From Streptomyces hoynatensis (GTDB lineage Bacteria; Actinomycetota; Actinomycetes; Streptomycetales; Streptomycetaceae), in contig NZ_RBAL01000008.1 in NCBI RefSeq assembly GCF_003626535.1, positions 266,454-330,453 on the forward strand: a DNA stretch of 64,000 nucleotides. The letters are read 5' to 3'. Under the pieces are notes generated by a model. The model saw nothing but the letters and a program-made list of their open reading frames with translations, searched no databases and was not told the DNA's origin. A program made the translations under genes and the position numbers. Shown here piece by piece: positions 49,105 through 57,097 of the stretch (its first letter is position 1; the number at the start of each line of letters is the position of its first letter).

Positions 49105-50993
49105 GCGGGTTCTCCTGTTTCGTCGTGTACGGCGGGTGCCTGGGAGGAGATCCAGAAGCGGATGCTCTCCCCGAGCACCAGGAGCGCGAGCGCACCGCCG
49201 AGGAGCGCGAGCGCGACGGTGAATCCCCGGCCGGTCGCCCAGAGGGCGGCGGCCGCGGTGACCACGAGGGCGCGCCCCTCGTGTCCGCCGGAGGCCAGGA
49301 CCAGCCAGCGGGGAGGCGCCCCGGCGCCGCCGCGGAGGCGGTACACCGTGTCGTAGTGATGGTAGGCGCAAGCGGCCACCAGTCCGAAAGCCCCTGGCAA
49401 GGCTCCATTTACCTGACCTTCGGATTGAAGGCGTGCGGCGAGGACCAGGATCGTGACGTACTCCCCGATCCGGAACAGCGGCGGCAGCAGCCAGTCGAAG
49501 GGCTTGCGCAGCGGGGCGACCAGGGCCTGGCCGGCGCAGAAGGCGTAGCCGAGCGCGGCGAGCACGGCGTACCAGCTGCCCGCCGCCTCCGGCAGGAGCA
49601 CCACGCCCCCCAGCAGGACCGTGCCCGCGAGCGCCCACAGGGTGCTGGTGAGCGCGCCGCCGCTGGCGGCGCGGGCGGGCACCCGGCCCAGCAGGCCGGC
49701 GAGCGGCCCGCTGTCGGCGAGCGCGGTGAGGGCGCCCGCCGCCTCGGGGGTGGTGGCCGGGAGCCGGCGGGAGCGCAGCAGCCGGCCCGCGGTCGTGTAG
49801 CAGGCGGCGAGCGCGGAGGCGATCAGCAGCACGGTGAACGTCACGCGCGGGGTGGTGAGCGCGGTGAGCACGGCGATGAGGGCCCAGCGCTCCCCGATGG
49901 GGAGCACGATTATCCGGCGGGCCCACACCGTCCAGCCGATCGCGTCCAGCCGCCCGGAGAGGGAGACCGCGGGGGCGGCGGCGCCCGGGTCGGCGCCGCC
50001 CGAGGCGGCGGCCGTGAGGACGGGCCGGTGCGCCTCGTTGAAGGAGAAGTCCACGATGTGCCGGACGGTCTGCAGGACCATCGCGCCGAGCGCGAGCGCC
50101 CACACGTCGTCCTCGGCGCGGGCGGCGCCGAGGGCGAGCCCGGCGTAGTAGGCGTACTCCTTGGCCCGGTCGAAGGTGGCGTCGAGCCAGGCGCCGAGGG
50201 TCGAGTACTGCAGGGAGTACCGGGCGAGCTGCCCGTCGGTGCAGTCGAGGACGAAGGAGCACAGCAGCAGCACCCCGGCCGCGACGAAGCCGCCGCGGGT
50301 GCCGGTGGCCGCGCAGCCCGCGGCGATCAGCGCGGTGAGCAGCGAGGCGGTGGTGACCTGGTTGGGGGTGAGGCCGCGGCGGGCGCACCAGCGGGCCAGG
50401 TAGCGCGAGTAGGGGCTGACGAAGTGGGTGGTGAAGAAGCCGTCGCGGGACTTCACGGCGCTGCGCAGCCGGACCGCTTCCTCGTCCACGGCGGCCACGG
50501 CCCGCACCGCCTGCGCGCGGGCGCCCTCGCTGGTGGGCACGCCGGCCACCAGCGTGCCGAGCTCGGGCCGGTGCACACGGACGCCTGCGGCGGCCATCCG
50601 GCCGGCGAGGCGGTCCGCCAGGCAGGCGGCGGGCGGGGCGGCGACGGAGCGGGAGGCCCCGGGCTCCTCGGCGGCGGCCTGGGCGCCGTGCGCACGGGCG
50701 TCCTGCGTCAGCGCGGCGGCGAGCGCGCCGCGCTCGGGGGCGGTGACGGTGACGGCCCCCGGGATGGCGGCGGCGGCGAAGCGCGGGTCGGTGAGGCCGA
50801 GCCTGAGGCTGTGCCGGTGCCCGACGAACCGCGGGTCGACCACCGCCACCCGCTCGCCCGCCGGCACGGAGGCGAGCGCGCCGCTCAGCTCGGCGGCGTT
50901 CTCCGCCGCCCGCACGGTGAACCCGAGCGCCCGCAGGTCGTCTTCGAGTGGCGCCCCCGAGACGGGCGGACCGGTGAGGATCGCGGTCGACAG
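49101..50993 (-). CDS. CDP-alcohol phosphotransferase with N-terminal domain and long membrane tail (DUF5941 type), CTG start
   Basis: 630 residues. The first ~170 form a soluble domain with no catalytic motif I recognise. Residues ~180-340 are a complete CDP-alcohol phosphotransferase: KSRDGFFTTHF, LTPNQVTTASLL and the full motif D250xxD253G254xxA257R258...G267xxxD271xxxD275. The C-terminus adds about six more hydrophobic segments (DUF5941 in similar proteins, from memory). The family opening (STAILTGPPVSG) begins right after a CTG at 50993 with AAGGAG 9 nt upstream, and an in-frame stop lies just before; the first GTG (50915) would remove this conserved start. It is the first gene of the surface-polymer operon. 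Confidence 0.85.
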   Translation of the reverse strand: MSTAILTGPPVSGAPLEDDLRALGFTVRAAENAAELSGALASVPAGERVAVVDPRFVGHRHSLRLGLTDPRFAAAAIPGAVTVTAPERGALAAALTQDARAHGAQAAAEEPGASRSVAAPPAACLADRLAGRMAAAGVRVHRPELGTLVAGVPTSEGARAQAVRAVAAVDEEAVRLRSAVKSRDGFFTTHFVSPYSRYLARWCARRGLTPNQVTTASLLTALIAAGCAATGTRGGFVAAGVLLLCSFVLDCTDGQLARYSLQYSTLGAWLDATFDRAKEYAYYAGLALGAARAEDDVWALALGAMVLQTVRHIVDFSFNEAHRPVLTAAASGGADPGAAAPAVSLSGRLDAIGWTVWARRIIVLPIGERWALIAVLTALTTPRVTFTVLLIASALAACYTTAGRLLRSRRLPATTPEAAGALTALADSGPLAGLLGRVPARAASGGALTSTLWALAGTVLLGGVVLLPEAAGSWYAVLAALGYAFCAGQALVAPLRKPFDWLLPPLFRIGEYVTILVLAARLQSEGQVNGALPGAFGLVAACAYHHYDTVYRLRGGAGAPPRWLVLASGGHEGRALVVTAAAALWATGRGFTVALALLGGALALLVLGESIRFWISSQAPAVHDETGEPA

Positions 50994-51048
50994 CTGAACT
51001 CACTCCTTGAGGCAGAACCGCCCTCTGCGGCCTGCACGTCGGCAGAGA

Positions 51049-51077
51049 TTATCTGATGACCACCCTGCGGCAATAAC
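51049..51077 (-). promoter_or_regulatory. Candidate promoter of the surface-polymer operon
   Basis: On the minus strand TTATTG (51072-51077) and GATAAT (51049-51054) are 17 nt apart, in a locally AT-rich stretch. Transcription would start near 51042, about 50 nt before the CTG start of the first gene. Confidence 0.5.
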
Positions 51078-51150
51078 GGCGTTGGGATCAGGAAACCCGG
51101 AGTTCACGTCGTTCGCCGCCGAGCGGGCAGATGCGACCTTACGTGATCGC

Positions 51151-51179
51151 ACGGACACGGGGCGCGGTCGCCGTAGGCT
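51151..51179 (+). promoter_or_regulatory. Candidate promoter of galE, probably leaderless
   Basis: ACGGAC (51151-51156) and TAGGCT (51174-51179) are 17 nt apart; TAGGCT fits the Streptomyces -10 preference. The galE ATG begins 6 nt later and no ribosome site precedes it, so the mRNA probably begins at the ATG. Confidence 0.5.
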
Positions 51180-51185
51180 GCCGTC

Positions 51186-52262
51186 ATGACCTGGCTGATC
51201 ACCGGCGGTGCCGGTTACATCGGAGCGCACGTAGTCGACGTCATGCGAGCCGCGGGCGAGCGGGTGGTGGTGCTGGACGACTTCTCCACCGGCCTGCCCG
51301 GCCGCCTTCCCGCGGGGCTGCCCGTCGTCCGCGGCTCGGTCGCGGACCGGGCGCTCCTCGACCGCACGCTGGCCGGGCACGAGGGGCGCGAGGAGAACCG
51401 GATCACCGGCGTGGTGCACCTGGCGGCCCGCAAGCAGGTCGCCGAGTCGGTGGCCGAGCCGCTGCGCTACTACCGGGAGAACGTGCACGGGCTGACCGTG
51501 CTGCTCGAGGCCGTCGCGGCGGCGGGGGTGCGGCGCTTCGTCTTCTCCTCCTCGGCCGCGGTCTACGGCCAGGCCCCCGCCTCCGGCCTGGTCACGGAAC
51601 AGACGCCCTGCGCGCCGGTGAACCCCTACGGCGAGACCAAGCTGGCCGGCGAGTGGCTGGTGCGGGCGGCCGGGCGCGCGCACGGCATCGCGACCGTGTG
51701 CCTGCGCTACTTCAACGTGGCGGGGGCCTCGCGCCCCGAGCTGGCGGACGCCGGGGCCGCGAACGTCATCCCGATGTTCTTCGACCGGCTCGCCGAGGGC
51801 CTGCCCCCGCAGATCTTCGGCGACGACTACCCCACCCCCGACGGCACCTGCGTGCGCGACTACGTGCACGTCGCGGACCTGGCCGAGGCGCACCTGGCCG
51901 CCGCCCGCCTGCTGGAGCGCCCCGAGGCGACGGCCGAGCCCGGCGACCTGACGGTGAACGTGGGCACGGGCCGCGGCGCCTCGGTGCGGGAGCTGGCCAC
52001 CCTGGTGGCGGAGGTCACCGGGCTGCGCGAGCCGGCCCCCGAGGTCGCCCCGCGGCGCCCGGGCGACCCCGCCCGGGTGGTCGCCTCCGCCGACCTGGCC
52101 CGCGAGCGCCTCGGCTTCACGGCGCGCCGGGACCTGACCGACATGGTCGCCTCGGCCTGGGCGGGCAGGCAGGCGGCGGGCGACACCGCCCCCTCGGCCG
52201 CGCTCGCCGCCGGCGCCGGGAAAGCCTCAGGATCGGGCCGGCCGGGTCGGCCGGGCCGATGA
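51186..52262 (+). CDS. galE: UDP-glucose 4-epimerase-like SDR enzyme
   Basis: 358 residues of the extended SDR family. Features: WLITGGAGYIGAHVVD (NAD site), VVHLAARKQVAES, SSSAAVYG, the catalytic Y-x-x-x-K in NPYGETKLAGEW, and LRYFNVAGA, all as in GalE. It interconverts UDP-glucose and UDP-galactose. It is divergent from the surface-polymer operon, which may use its product. The last ~30 residues are Ala/Gly-rich and dispensable-looking. ATG 51186 is supported by the promoter geometry. Confidence 0.9.
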   Translation: MTWLITGGAGYIGAHVVDVMRAAGERVVVLDDFSTGLPGRLPAGLPVVRGSVADRALLDRTLAGHEGREENRITGVVHLAARKQVAESVAEPLRYYRENVHGLTVLLEAVAAAGVRRFVFSSSAAVYGQAPASGLVTEQTPCAPVNPYGETKLAGEWLVRAAGRAHGIATVCLRYFNVAGASRPELADAGAANVIPMFFDRLAEGLPPQIFGDDYPTPDGTCVRDYVHVADLAEAHLAAARLLERPEATAEPGDLTVNVGTGRGASVRELATLVAEVTGLREPAPEVAPRRPGDPARVVASADLARERLGFTARRDLTDMVASAWAGRQAAGDTAPSAALAAGAGKASGSGRPGRPGR

Positions 52263-52435
52263 CAACGGTGTTCAGTGCCGCGTTGCCCCCGGCCCTGCCC
52301 GGATAGTTCACTGGGGGCGAGGGGCGGCTCGGCCCCTCCCGGAACGCCGGCCGGCCCGGCCCGGCGCGGACGGCGCACGCCGGGCCGGGGACGGTGCGGG
52401 CCGGGCAGGACGGTGCGGGCCCGGGCGGCGGGGCG

Positions 52436-52468
52436 CAGGACGGCAGCAGGACGGCAGCAGGACGGCAG
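52436..52468. repeat. 11-bp tandem repeat before the CDF gene
   Basis: CAGGACGGCAG repeats three times without change. A second repeat lies just upstream: GGACGGTGCGGGCC at 52389-52402 and 52408-52421. Both are in the ~225-nt gap between galE and the cation diffusion facilitator gene, close to its ribosome site. Confidence 0.85.
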
Positions 52469-52487
52469 AGGGAGGTGTCAGGGGCGC

Positions 52488-53423
52488 ATGGGCGCAGGAC
52501 ATCACCACGGCGGCGCGCCGCGGAGCGGCCCGCACACGGCGGGCGCCGCCCACCGCGGGCGGCTGCGGATCGCGCTGGCCCTCGCGTGCGCGCTGCTGGT
52601 GGCCGAGCTCGCCGGGGCGGCGGTCACCGGCTCGCTGGCGCTGCTCGCCGACGCCGGGCACGTGGCCACCGACGCGGTCGGCCTGGCCATGGCGCTCTTC
52701 GCCGTCCACGTGGCCGCCAGGCCGGCCAGCGAGCGGCGCACCTTCGGCTTCGCCAGGATGGAGATCCTGGCGGCCCTGCTCAACTGCCTGCTGCTGCTCG
52801 GCGTCGGCGGCTACCTGCTGGTCGAGTCGGTGGCCAGGCTGGGCGCGCCCGCCGAGGTGCCCGGCGGCCCCACCGTGGCCTTCGGCGCCCTCGGCCTGGC
52901 GCTGAACTGCGCCTCCCTCGCCGTGCTGCTGCGCGGCAGCCGGGAGAGCCTGAACGTGCGCGGCGCGTTTCTCGAGGTGGCCGCCGACGCGCTGGGCTCG
53001 CTCGCCGTGGTGGCCGCCGCGCTGGTGATCCTCGCCACCGGCTGGCAGCGCGCGGACCCGATCGCCTCGCTGGCCATCGCCGTGCTGATCGTGCCCAGGA
53101 CGGTGCGGCTGGCGCGCGAGGCGCTGGACGTCCTGCTGGAGACCGCGCCGCCGGAGGTGGAGGTGGCCCGGGTCAGGGAGCACATCCTCGGGCTGCCCGG
53201 CGTCCGGGACCTGCACGACCTGCACGTGTGGACGATCACCTCGGGGATGCCGGTGCTGTCGGCGCACGTCGTGGTGGACCAGGAGGCCCTGGACGCGGTG
53301 GGCCAGGAGCGGATGCTGCACGACCTCCAGGGCTGCCTCGGCGAGCATTTCGAGGTGGCGCACTGCACCTTCCAGCTGGAGCCTTCGGGGCACGCCGAGC
53401 ACGAGCCCGGCCTGTGCCACTGA
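52488..53423 (+). CDS. Cation diffusion facilitator (CzcD/ZitB-like)
   Basis: 311 residues with six membrane helices and a C-terminal cytoplasmic domain (RVREHILGLPGVRDLHDLHVWTITSGMPVLSAHVVV). The His-rich start (GHHHGG) and the site-A motif in helix 2 (ADAGHVATDAVGL) are normal for Zn/Cd efflux. In helix 5 the usual HxxxD appears as ExxxD (LEVAADALGS), so the transport site is H/D/E/D. This could shift metal preference. It exports divalent metal for protons. ATG 52488 is taken; GGGAGG lies 12 nt before it, slightly far. Confidence 0.9.
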   Translation: MGAGHHHGGAPRSGPHTAGAAHRGRLRIALALACALLVAELAGAAVTGSLALLADAGHVATDAVGLAMALFAVHVAARPASERRTFGFARMEILAALLNCLLLLGVGGYLLVESVARLGAPAEVPGGPTVAFGALGLALNCASLAVLLRGSRESLNVRGAFLEVAADALGSLAVVAAALVILATGWQRADPIASLAIAVLIVPRTVRLAREALDVLLETAPPEVEVARVREHILGLPGVRDLHDLHVWTITSGMPVLSAHVVVDQEALDAVGQERMLHDLQGCLGEHFEVAHCTFQLEPSGHAEHEPGLCH

Positions 53424-53608
53424 CCGGTGGGGCAGACTGGGCACGGGGCCACCGCGCGAGGTCCGCGAGGAAGCAGGAGGCCGGGCAGGAGGCCAGGACC
53501 TGCCGGGCAGGCGGGCAGGACCTGCCGGTCAGTGCGGCGCACGGGCCGTCGCGCGGCGCGCGCGGCGGCGGCCGGTCCCGGAACAGCAGCAGCACAGAAA
53601 AGGTAGAC

Positions 53609-54190
53609 ATGCCCCACAGCACAGCCACCGCCCCGGCCGTCGTCTCGGAACCCGTCATGCTCGAACTCGTCGACGAGGCGGGCCGGACGATCGGCACCGC
53701 GGAGAAGCTCTCCGCGCACCAGTCCCCGGGGCGGCTGCACCGGGCCTTCTCCGTCTTCCTCTTCGACCGCTCGGGCCGCCTGCTGCTCCAGCGGCGCGCC
53801 CACGGGAAGTACCACTCCCCCGGCGTGTGGTCCAACACCTGCTGCGGGCATCCCTACCCGGGGGAGCCGCCGTTCCTGGCCGCCACCCGCCGCACCGCGG
53901 AGGAGCTGGGCACGGCGCCGGCGCTGCTGCGCGAGGCCGGCACCGTCAGCTACCACCACCGCGACCCGGAATCCGGCCTGGTGGAGCGCGAGTTCAACCA
54001 CCTGTTCGCGGGCGTGGTCGACCAGGACCCGCGGCCCGATCCGGCCGAGGTGACGGAGACCGCCTTCGTCACCCCGGAGGAGCTGCGCCGGCTGCACGCC
54101 GGGCGGCCCTTCTCGGTGTGGTTCCGCACGGTGCTCGACGCCGCGCGGCCCGCGATCCGCGAGCTGACGGGCGCCGCCGCGGGCTGGTGA
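53609..54190 (+). CDS. idi: Isopentenyl-diphosphate delta-isomerase, type 1
   Basis: 193 residues of the Nudix fold. The catalytic Cys is in SNTCCGHPYPGE and the catalytic Glu in LVEREFNHLFAG; FSVFLFDRSGRLLLQRRAHGKYHSPGVW is typical. It interconverts isopentenyl and dimethylallyl diphosphate, feeding prenyl synthases such as the one at 38.8 kb. It stands alone 185 nt after the cation efflux gene. AAGG lies 5 nt before the ATG. The spacer holds AGGACCTGCCGG twice. Confidence 0.95.
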   Translation: MPHSTATAPAVVSEPVMLELVDEAGRTIGTAEKLSAHQSPGRLHRAFSVFLFDRSGRLLLQRRAHGKYHSPGVWSNTCCGHPYPGEPPFLAATRRTAEELGTAPALLREAGTVSYHHRDPESGLVEREFNHLFAGVVDQDPRPDPAEVTETAFVTPEELRRLHAGRPFSVWFRTVLDAARPAIRELTGAAAGW

Positions 54191-54276
54191 GGGCCCGCGC
54201 CCGGGGCCGCACGCCCGGCCCCGGCGCGCGGTCCGCGGTTTCGAGAGGCGAGCCGCCCCGGGCGCGGCGGCGCCGG

Positions 54277-54750
54277 TCAGCCGCCGTGCAGCGGCAGCGC
54301 GGCCCAGACCACCTTGCCTCCCGCGGCGGTCGGCTCCACCCCGCAGGCGCCGCCCGCCTCCGCGGCGGTGGCCTTCACCAGCAGCAGCCCCCGCCCGCTG
54401 GTGAGCTGCCGCTCGGGGGAGAGCTGCAGCGCCCTGGGCCGGTAGGGGTGGCCGTCCTCGACCGCAAGCCGGAGCAGGCCGGCCTGGAGGGTCACCTCGA
54501 CGCCGATCTCGGGGGTGAGCAGGGCCGCGTGCCGTACGGCGTTGGTGACCAGCTCGGAGAGGATCAGCAGCGCACCGTGCAGCAGGTCGGCCCGCAGCGG
54601 CGGGTACTGGCGGCAAAGGAGGTCGCGGACCGCGTGGCGGACCTGCGGCACGGAGCCGTCCCTCGGGGCAACGGTGAACCGCCAGGTGCCGGTGGGCGCG
54701 TGGCTGCTCGTCCCCCTGGGACGCGGCAGGGCGCCGGTTCTCCTGTCCAT
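54277..54750 (-). CDS. RsbW-like ATP-binding regulatory protein
   Basis: 157 residues, essentially one HATPase_c2 domain: N box ELVTNAVRHAALL, G1-type VEDGHPYRPR and G2 TSGRGLLLVKATA. Streptomyces has many such small kinase-like proteins; some act as anti-sigma factors. No sigma or anti-anti-sigma gene is adjacent. ATG 54750 is chosen without a good ribosome site. Its upstream region is the AT-rich intergenic sequence shared with the ABC exporter. Confidence 0.85.
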   Translation of the reverse strand: MDRRTGALPRPRGTSSHAPTGTWRFTVAPRDGSVPQVRHAVRDLLCRQYPPLRADLLHGALLILSELVTNAVRHAALLTPEIGVEVTLQAGLLRLAVEDGHPYRPRALQLSPERQLTSGRGLLLVKATAAEAGGACGVEPTAAGGKVVWAALPLHGG

Positions 54751-54822
54751 GGTCCGAGTCTTGGCATGTGCCAGGGCAACATGACCAACAGACCGGAACT
54801 CGTCAGATATCGCTCGTTTTTT

Positions 54823-54865
54823 GGTCGCCGATTTCCGCTTAAGACAATTCGGCGACCGCTTTTTT
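54823..54865 (+). terminator. Intrinsic-terminator-like hairpin with T-run
   Basis: GGTCGCCGA (54823-54831) pairs exactly with TCGGCGACC (54849-54857) across 17 nt, followed by GC and six T (54860-54865). Such a T-run is rare in this genome type. It points along the plus strand, away from any upstream plus-strand gene, so it may end a short unannotated RNA or attenuate a leader. Confidence 0.55.
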
Positions 54866-55054
54866 AAACCCCGCCGGGAGGGCGCACGCGGGGCCCGCGC
54901 ACGTCCTGGCGGGGCGCACCGTTGTGAATGCACGGCCTCCTGGCGCCCGGGCGCATCCCCGGGCCGCCCTCGCGATTCCGCACACGTGGCGAAATCGGAT
55001 CGCCGCCCGATCGGCGCGTGTCGGGACCACGTCCGTTTCACGCGACGCAGCACC

Positions 55055-55079
55055 ATACATGGCTACTATCACCATGTAT
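55055..55079 (+). promoter_or_regulatory. Palindromic operator overlapping a -10 box, ABC exporter
   Basis: ATACATGG (55055-55062) and CCATGTAT (55072-55079) form a perfect inverted repeat with a 9-nt centre that contains TACTAT (55064-55069), a good -10 box. A protein on this palindrome would block the promoter. No clear -35 box is present. The exporter ATG is 128 nt downstream. Confidence 0.6.
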
Positions 55080-55206
55080 ATGAATTACCCCTAACCATAA
55101 GGAAAAGGGCAGAGGGCATTCGCCCTCATCATTTCGGAGAGTGTTCGACGCGCATCAGGGGCAAGGTCATCCCAACTCGATCCCCGCACGTTGGAGCACA
55201 GCTGTC

Positions 55207-56973
55207 ATGGCTCTTCCGCAAGGTCCTCTGGAGCACCGCTACCAGGGGGAACACCCGGTGCGGACCCTCGCCTACCTCTTCAGGAAAGACCGGCTGCGGC
55301 TGCTCGTCGCGGTGCTGGCATTCGTCGTGAAACACAGCCCGGTCTGGCTGCTTCCGCTCGTCACGGCGAACATCATCGACATCGTCGTGGAGAAGCGGCC
55401 CATCTCCGAACTCGGCGGCAACACGCTCGTGCTCGTCGTGGTCCTGCTGCTCAACTACCCCACCCACATGCTCTATGTGCGCTGCATGCACTGCAGCGTC
55501 CGCCGCACCGGAACCGGACTTCGCTCGGCGCTGTGCCACCGGATGCAGGAACTCTCCATCGGTTATCACTCGCGAACGAGTGCGAGCGCCCTGCAGACCA
55601 AGGTGATCAGGGATGTGGAAAACATCGAGCAGTCGGTACAGCAGAGCGCCGACACCGGCCTTGCCGCCGTCATCTCGCTCATCGGCGGCCTGGTGGTGAT
55701 CGGCCTGCGGGTCCCCGCCGCGCTGCCCGCCTTCGTGCTGGTCGTGCCGGCCGCCAGCCTGCTCGTCCGGCGGCTGCGCGAGAGACTGCGCAGCCACAAC
55801 GAGCACTTCCGCAGACAGGTGGAGCAACTGTCCTCGCGCATCGGCGAGATGACCAGTCTCATGCCGGTGACCCGCGCCCACGGCCTGGAGCGCGCCGCCC
55901 TCGGCCGGGTGGACGGCACCCTGCGGCAGGTGCTCAGCGCCGGCATACGTCTTGACCTGCTCAACGGCCACTTCGGCGCGATCGCCTGGATTCTCCTCCA
56001 GACCATCGGCACGGCCTTCCTCGCGGGCGCGGCCCTGATCTCGTACTACGCCTGGCTGCCGATCAGCCCGGGCGACGTCGTCATGCTCAGCACGTTCTTC
56101 ACCACCCTCACCGGCTCCATGACGATGCTCATGGGCCTGGCGCCCATCGTGGCCAAGGGCCTGGAGTCGGTCCGCTCCGCCGGCGAGGTGCTCCAGGCCC
56201 CCGACCTGGAGGTCAACGCGGGGAAGGCGGAGGTCCCGGCCGTCATGGGCCGGATCGACTTCGAGTCGGTCACCTACCGCTACGACGCCGAGGGGGCCGC
56301 CGCGGTCACCGACTTCAGCCTCTCGGTACGGCCGGGCGAGACGGTGGCGCTGGTCGGCGCCTCGGGGGCGGGCAAGTCCACCATCCTGAACCTGCTCATC
56401 GGCTTCATCCGCCCGGTCTCCGGGCGGATCCTGCTGGACGGCGCCGACATGGCCACCCTCGACCTGCGCAGCTACCGGCGCTTCCTGTCCGTGGTGCCGC
56501 AGGACTCGGTGCTCTTCGAGGGCAGCATCAGGGAGAACGTCGGCTACGGCCTGCCCGACGTGGACGAGCAGACCGTGCGCGCCGCCCTGCGGGACGCCAA
56601 CGCGCTGGAGTTCGTCGACCGGCTGCCCGGCGGCCTGGACACGGTGGTCGGCGAGCGCGGCGCGCGGCTCTCCGGCGGGCAGCGGCAGCGCATCGCCATC
56701 GCGCGGGCGCTGATCCGCGACCCGCGCATCCTGGTGCTCGACGAGGCCACCTCCGCGCTTGACACCAGGTCGGAGGCCCTGGTGCAGGAGGCGATGGACC
56801 GGCTGATGTGCGGCCGCACGGTCTTCGTGGTCGCCCACCGGCTCTCCACGGTCCGCAACGCCGACCGCATCGTGGTCCTCGATCAGGGCCGGATCTCGGA
56901 GATCGGCAGCCACGCCGAACTCCTCAGCCGCGGCGGGGCGTACGCCAGGCTGCAGTCGACCCAGGTGACCTGA
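55207..56973 (+). CDS. ABC exporter, fused membrane and ATPase domains
   Basis: 588 residues. The first ~330 hold six membrane helices of the type I exporter fold; the ATPase domain has VGASGAGKSTILNLLIG (Walker A), RLSGGQRQRIAIARALI (signature) and ILVLDEATSALD (Walker B) and a switch His in VVAHRLSTV. It works as a homodimer or with a partner; no partner is adjacent. Substrate unknown: lipid, peptide or drug. ATG 55207 is chosen with GGAG about 10 nt upstream; the frame opens at 55141 without similarity. The long AT-rich control region suggests tight regulation. Confidence 0.93.
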   Translation: MALPQGPLEHRYQGEHPVRTLAYLFRKDRLRLLVAVLAFVVKHSPVWLLPLVTANIIDIVVEKRPISELGGNTLVLVVVLLLNYPTHMLYVRCMHCSVRRTGTGLRSALCHRMQELSIGYHSRTSASALQTKVIRDVENIEQSVQQSADTGLAAVISLIGGLVVIGLRVPAALPAFVLVVPAASLLVRRLRERLRSHNEHFRRQVEQLSSRIGEMTSLMPVTRAHGLERAALGRVDGTLRQVLSAGIRLDLLNGHFGAIAWILLQTIGTAFLAGAALISYYAWLPISPGDVVMLSTFFTTLTGSMTMLMGLAPIVAKGLESVRSAGEVLQAPDLEVNAGKAEVPAVMGRIDFESVTYRYDAEGAAAVTDFSLSVRPGETVALVGASGAGKSTILNLLIGFIRPVSGRILLDGADMATLDLRSYRRFLSVVPQDSVLFEGSIRENVGYGLPDVDEQTVRAALRDANALEFVDRLPGGLDTVVGERGARLSGGQRQRIAIARALIRDPRILVLDEATSALDTRSEALVQEAMDRLMCGRTVFVVAHRLSTVRNADRIVVLDQGRISEIGSHAELLSRGGAYARLQSTQVT

Positions 56974-56981
56974 GCGGCCAC

Positions 56982-57003
56982 GGGGGCCGGACGCCCGGCC
57001 CCC
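56982..57003. terminator. 9-bp hairpin between convergent ABC genes
   Basis: GGGGGCCGG (56982-56990) pairs exactly with CCGGCCCCC (56995-57003) around a 4-nt loop, 8 nt after the exporter stop. Confidence 0.75.
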
Positions 57004-57097
57004 GGGCCCCGCTCCCCGCCCCCGCTCCCCCGCCGCGCGGCGAGGGCCCGCGGCGGCCCGCTCCCGCCGGCCGCGCCCGGCCGCGCCCGGCCGCGGC

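Larger units (their letters stand above)
54751..55206. other. AT-rich divergent control region, RsbW-like gene / ABC exporter
   Basis: 456 nt with no supported gene. It is clearly lower in GC than its surroundings at 54780-54870 and 55045-55110. It contains an intrinsic-terminator-like hairpin with a T6 run (54823-54865), a promoter-palindrome element (55055-55079) and a small perfect stem-loop GAGGGC-ATTC-GCCCTC at 55112-55127 in the exporter leader. The middle (54870-55040) is ordinary GC-rich sequence in which I see nothing. Confidence 0.6.
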
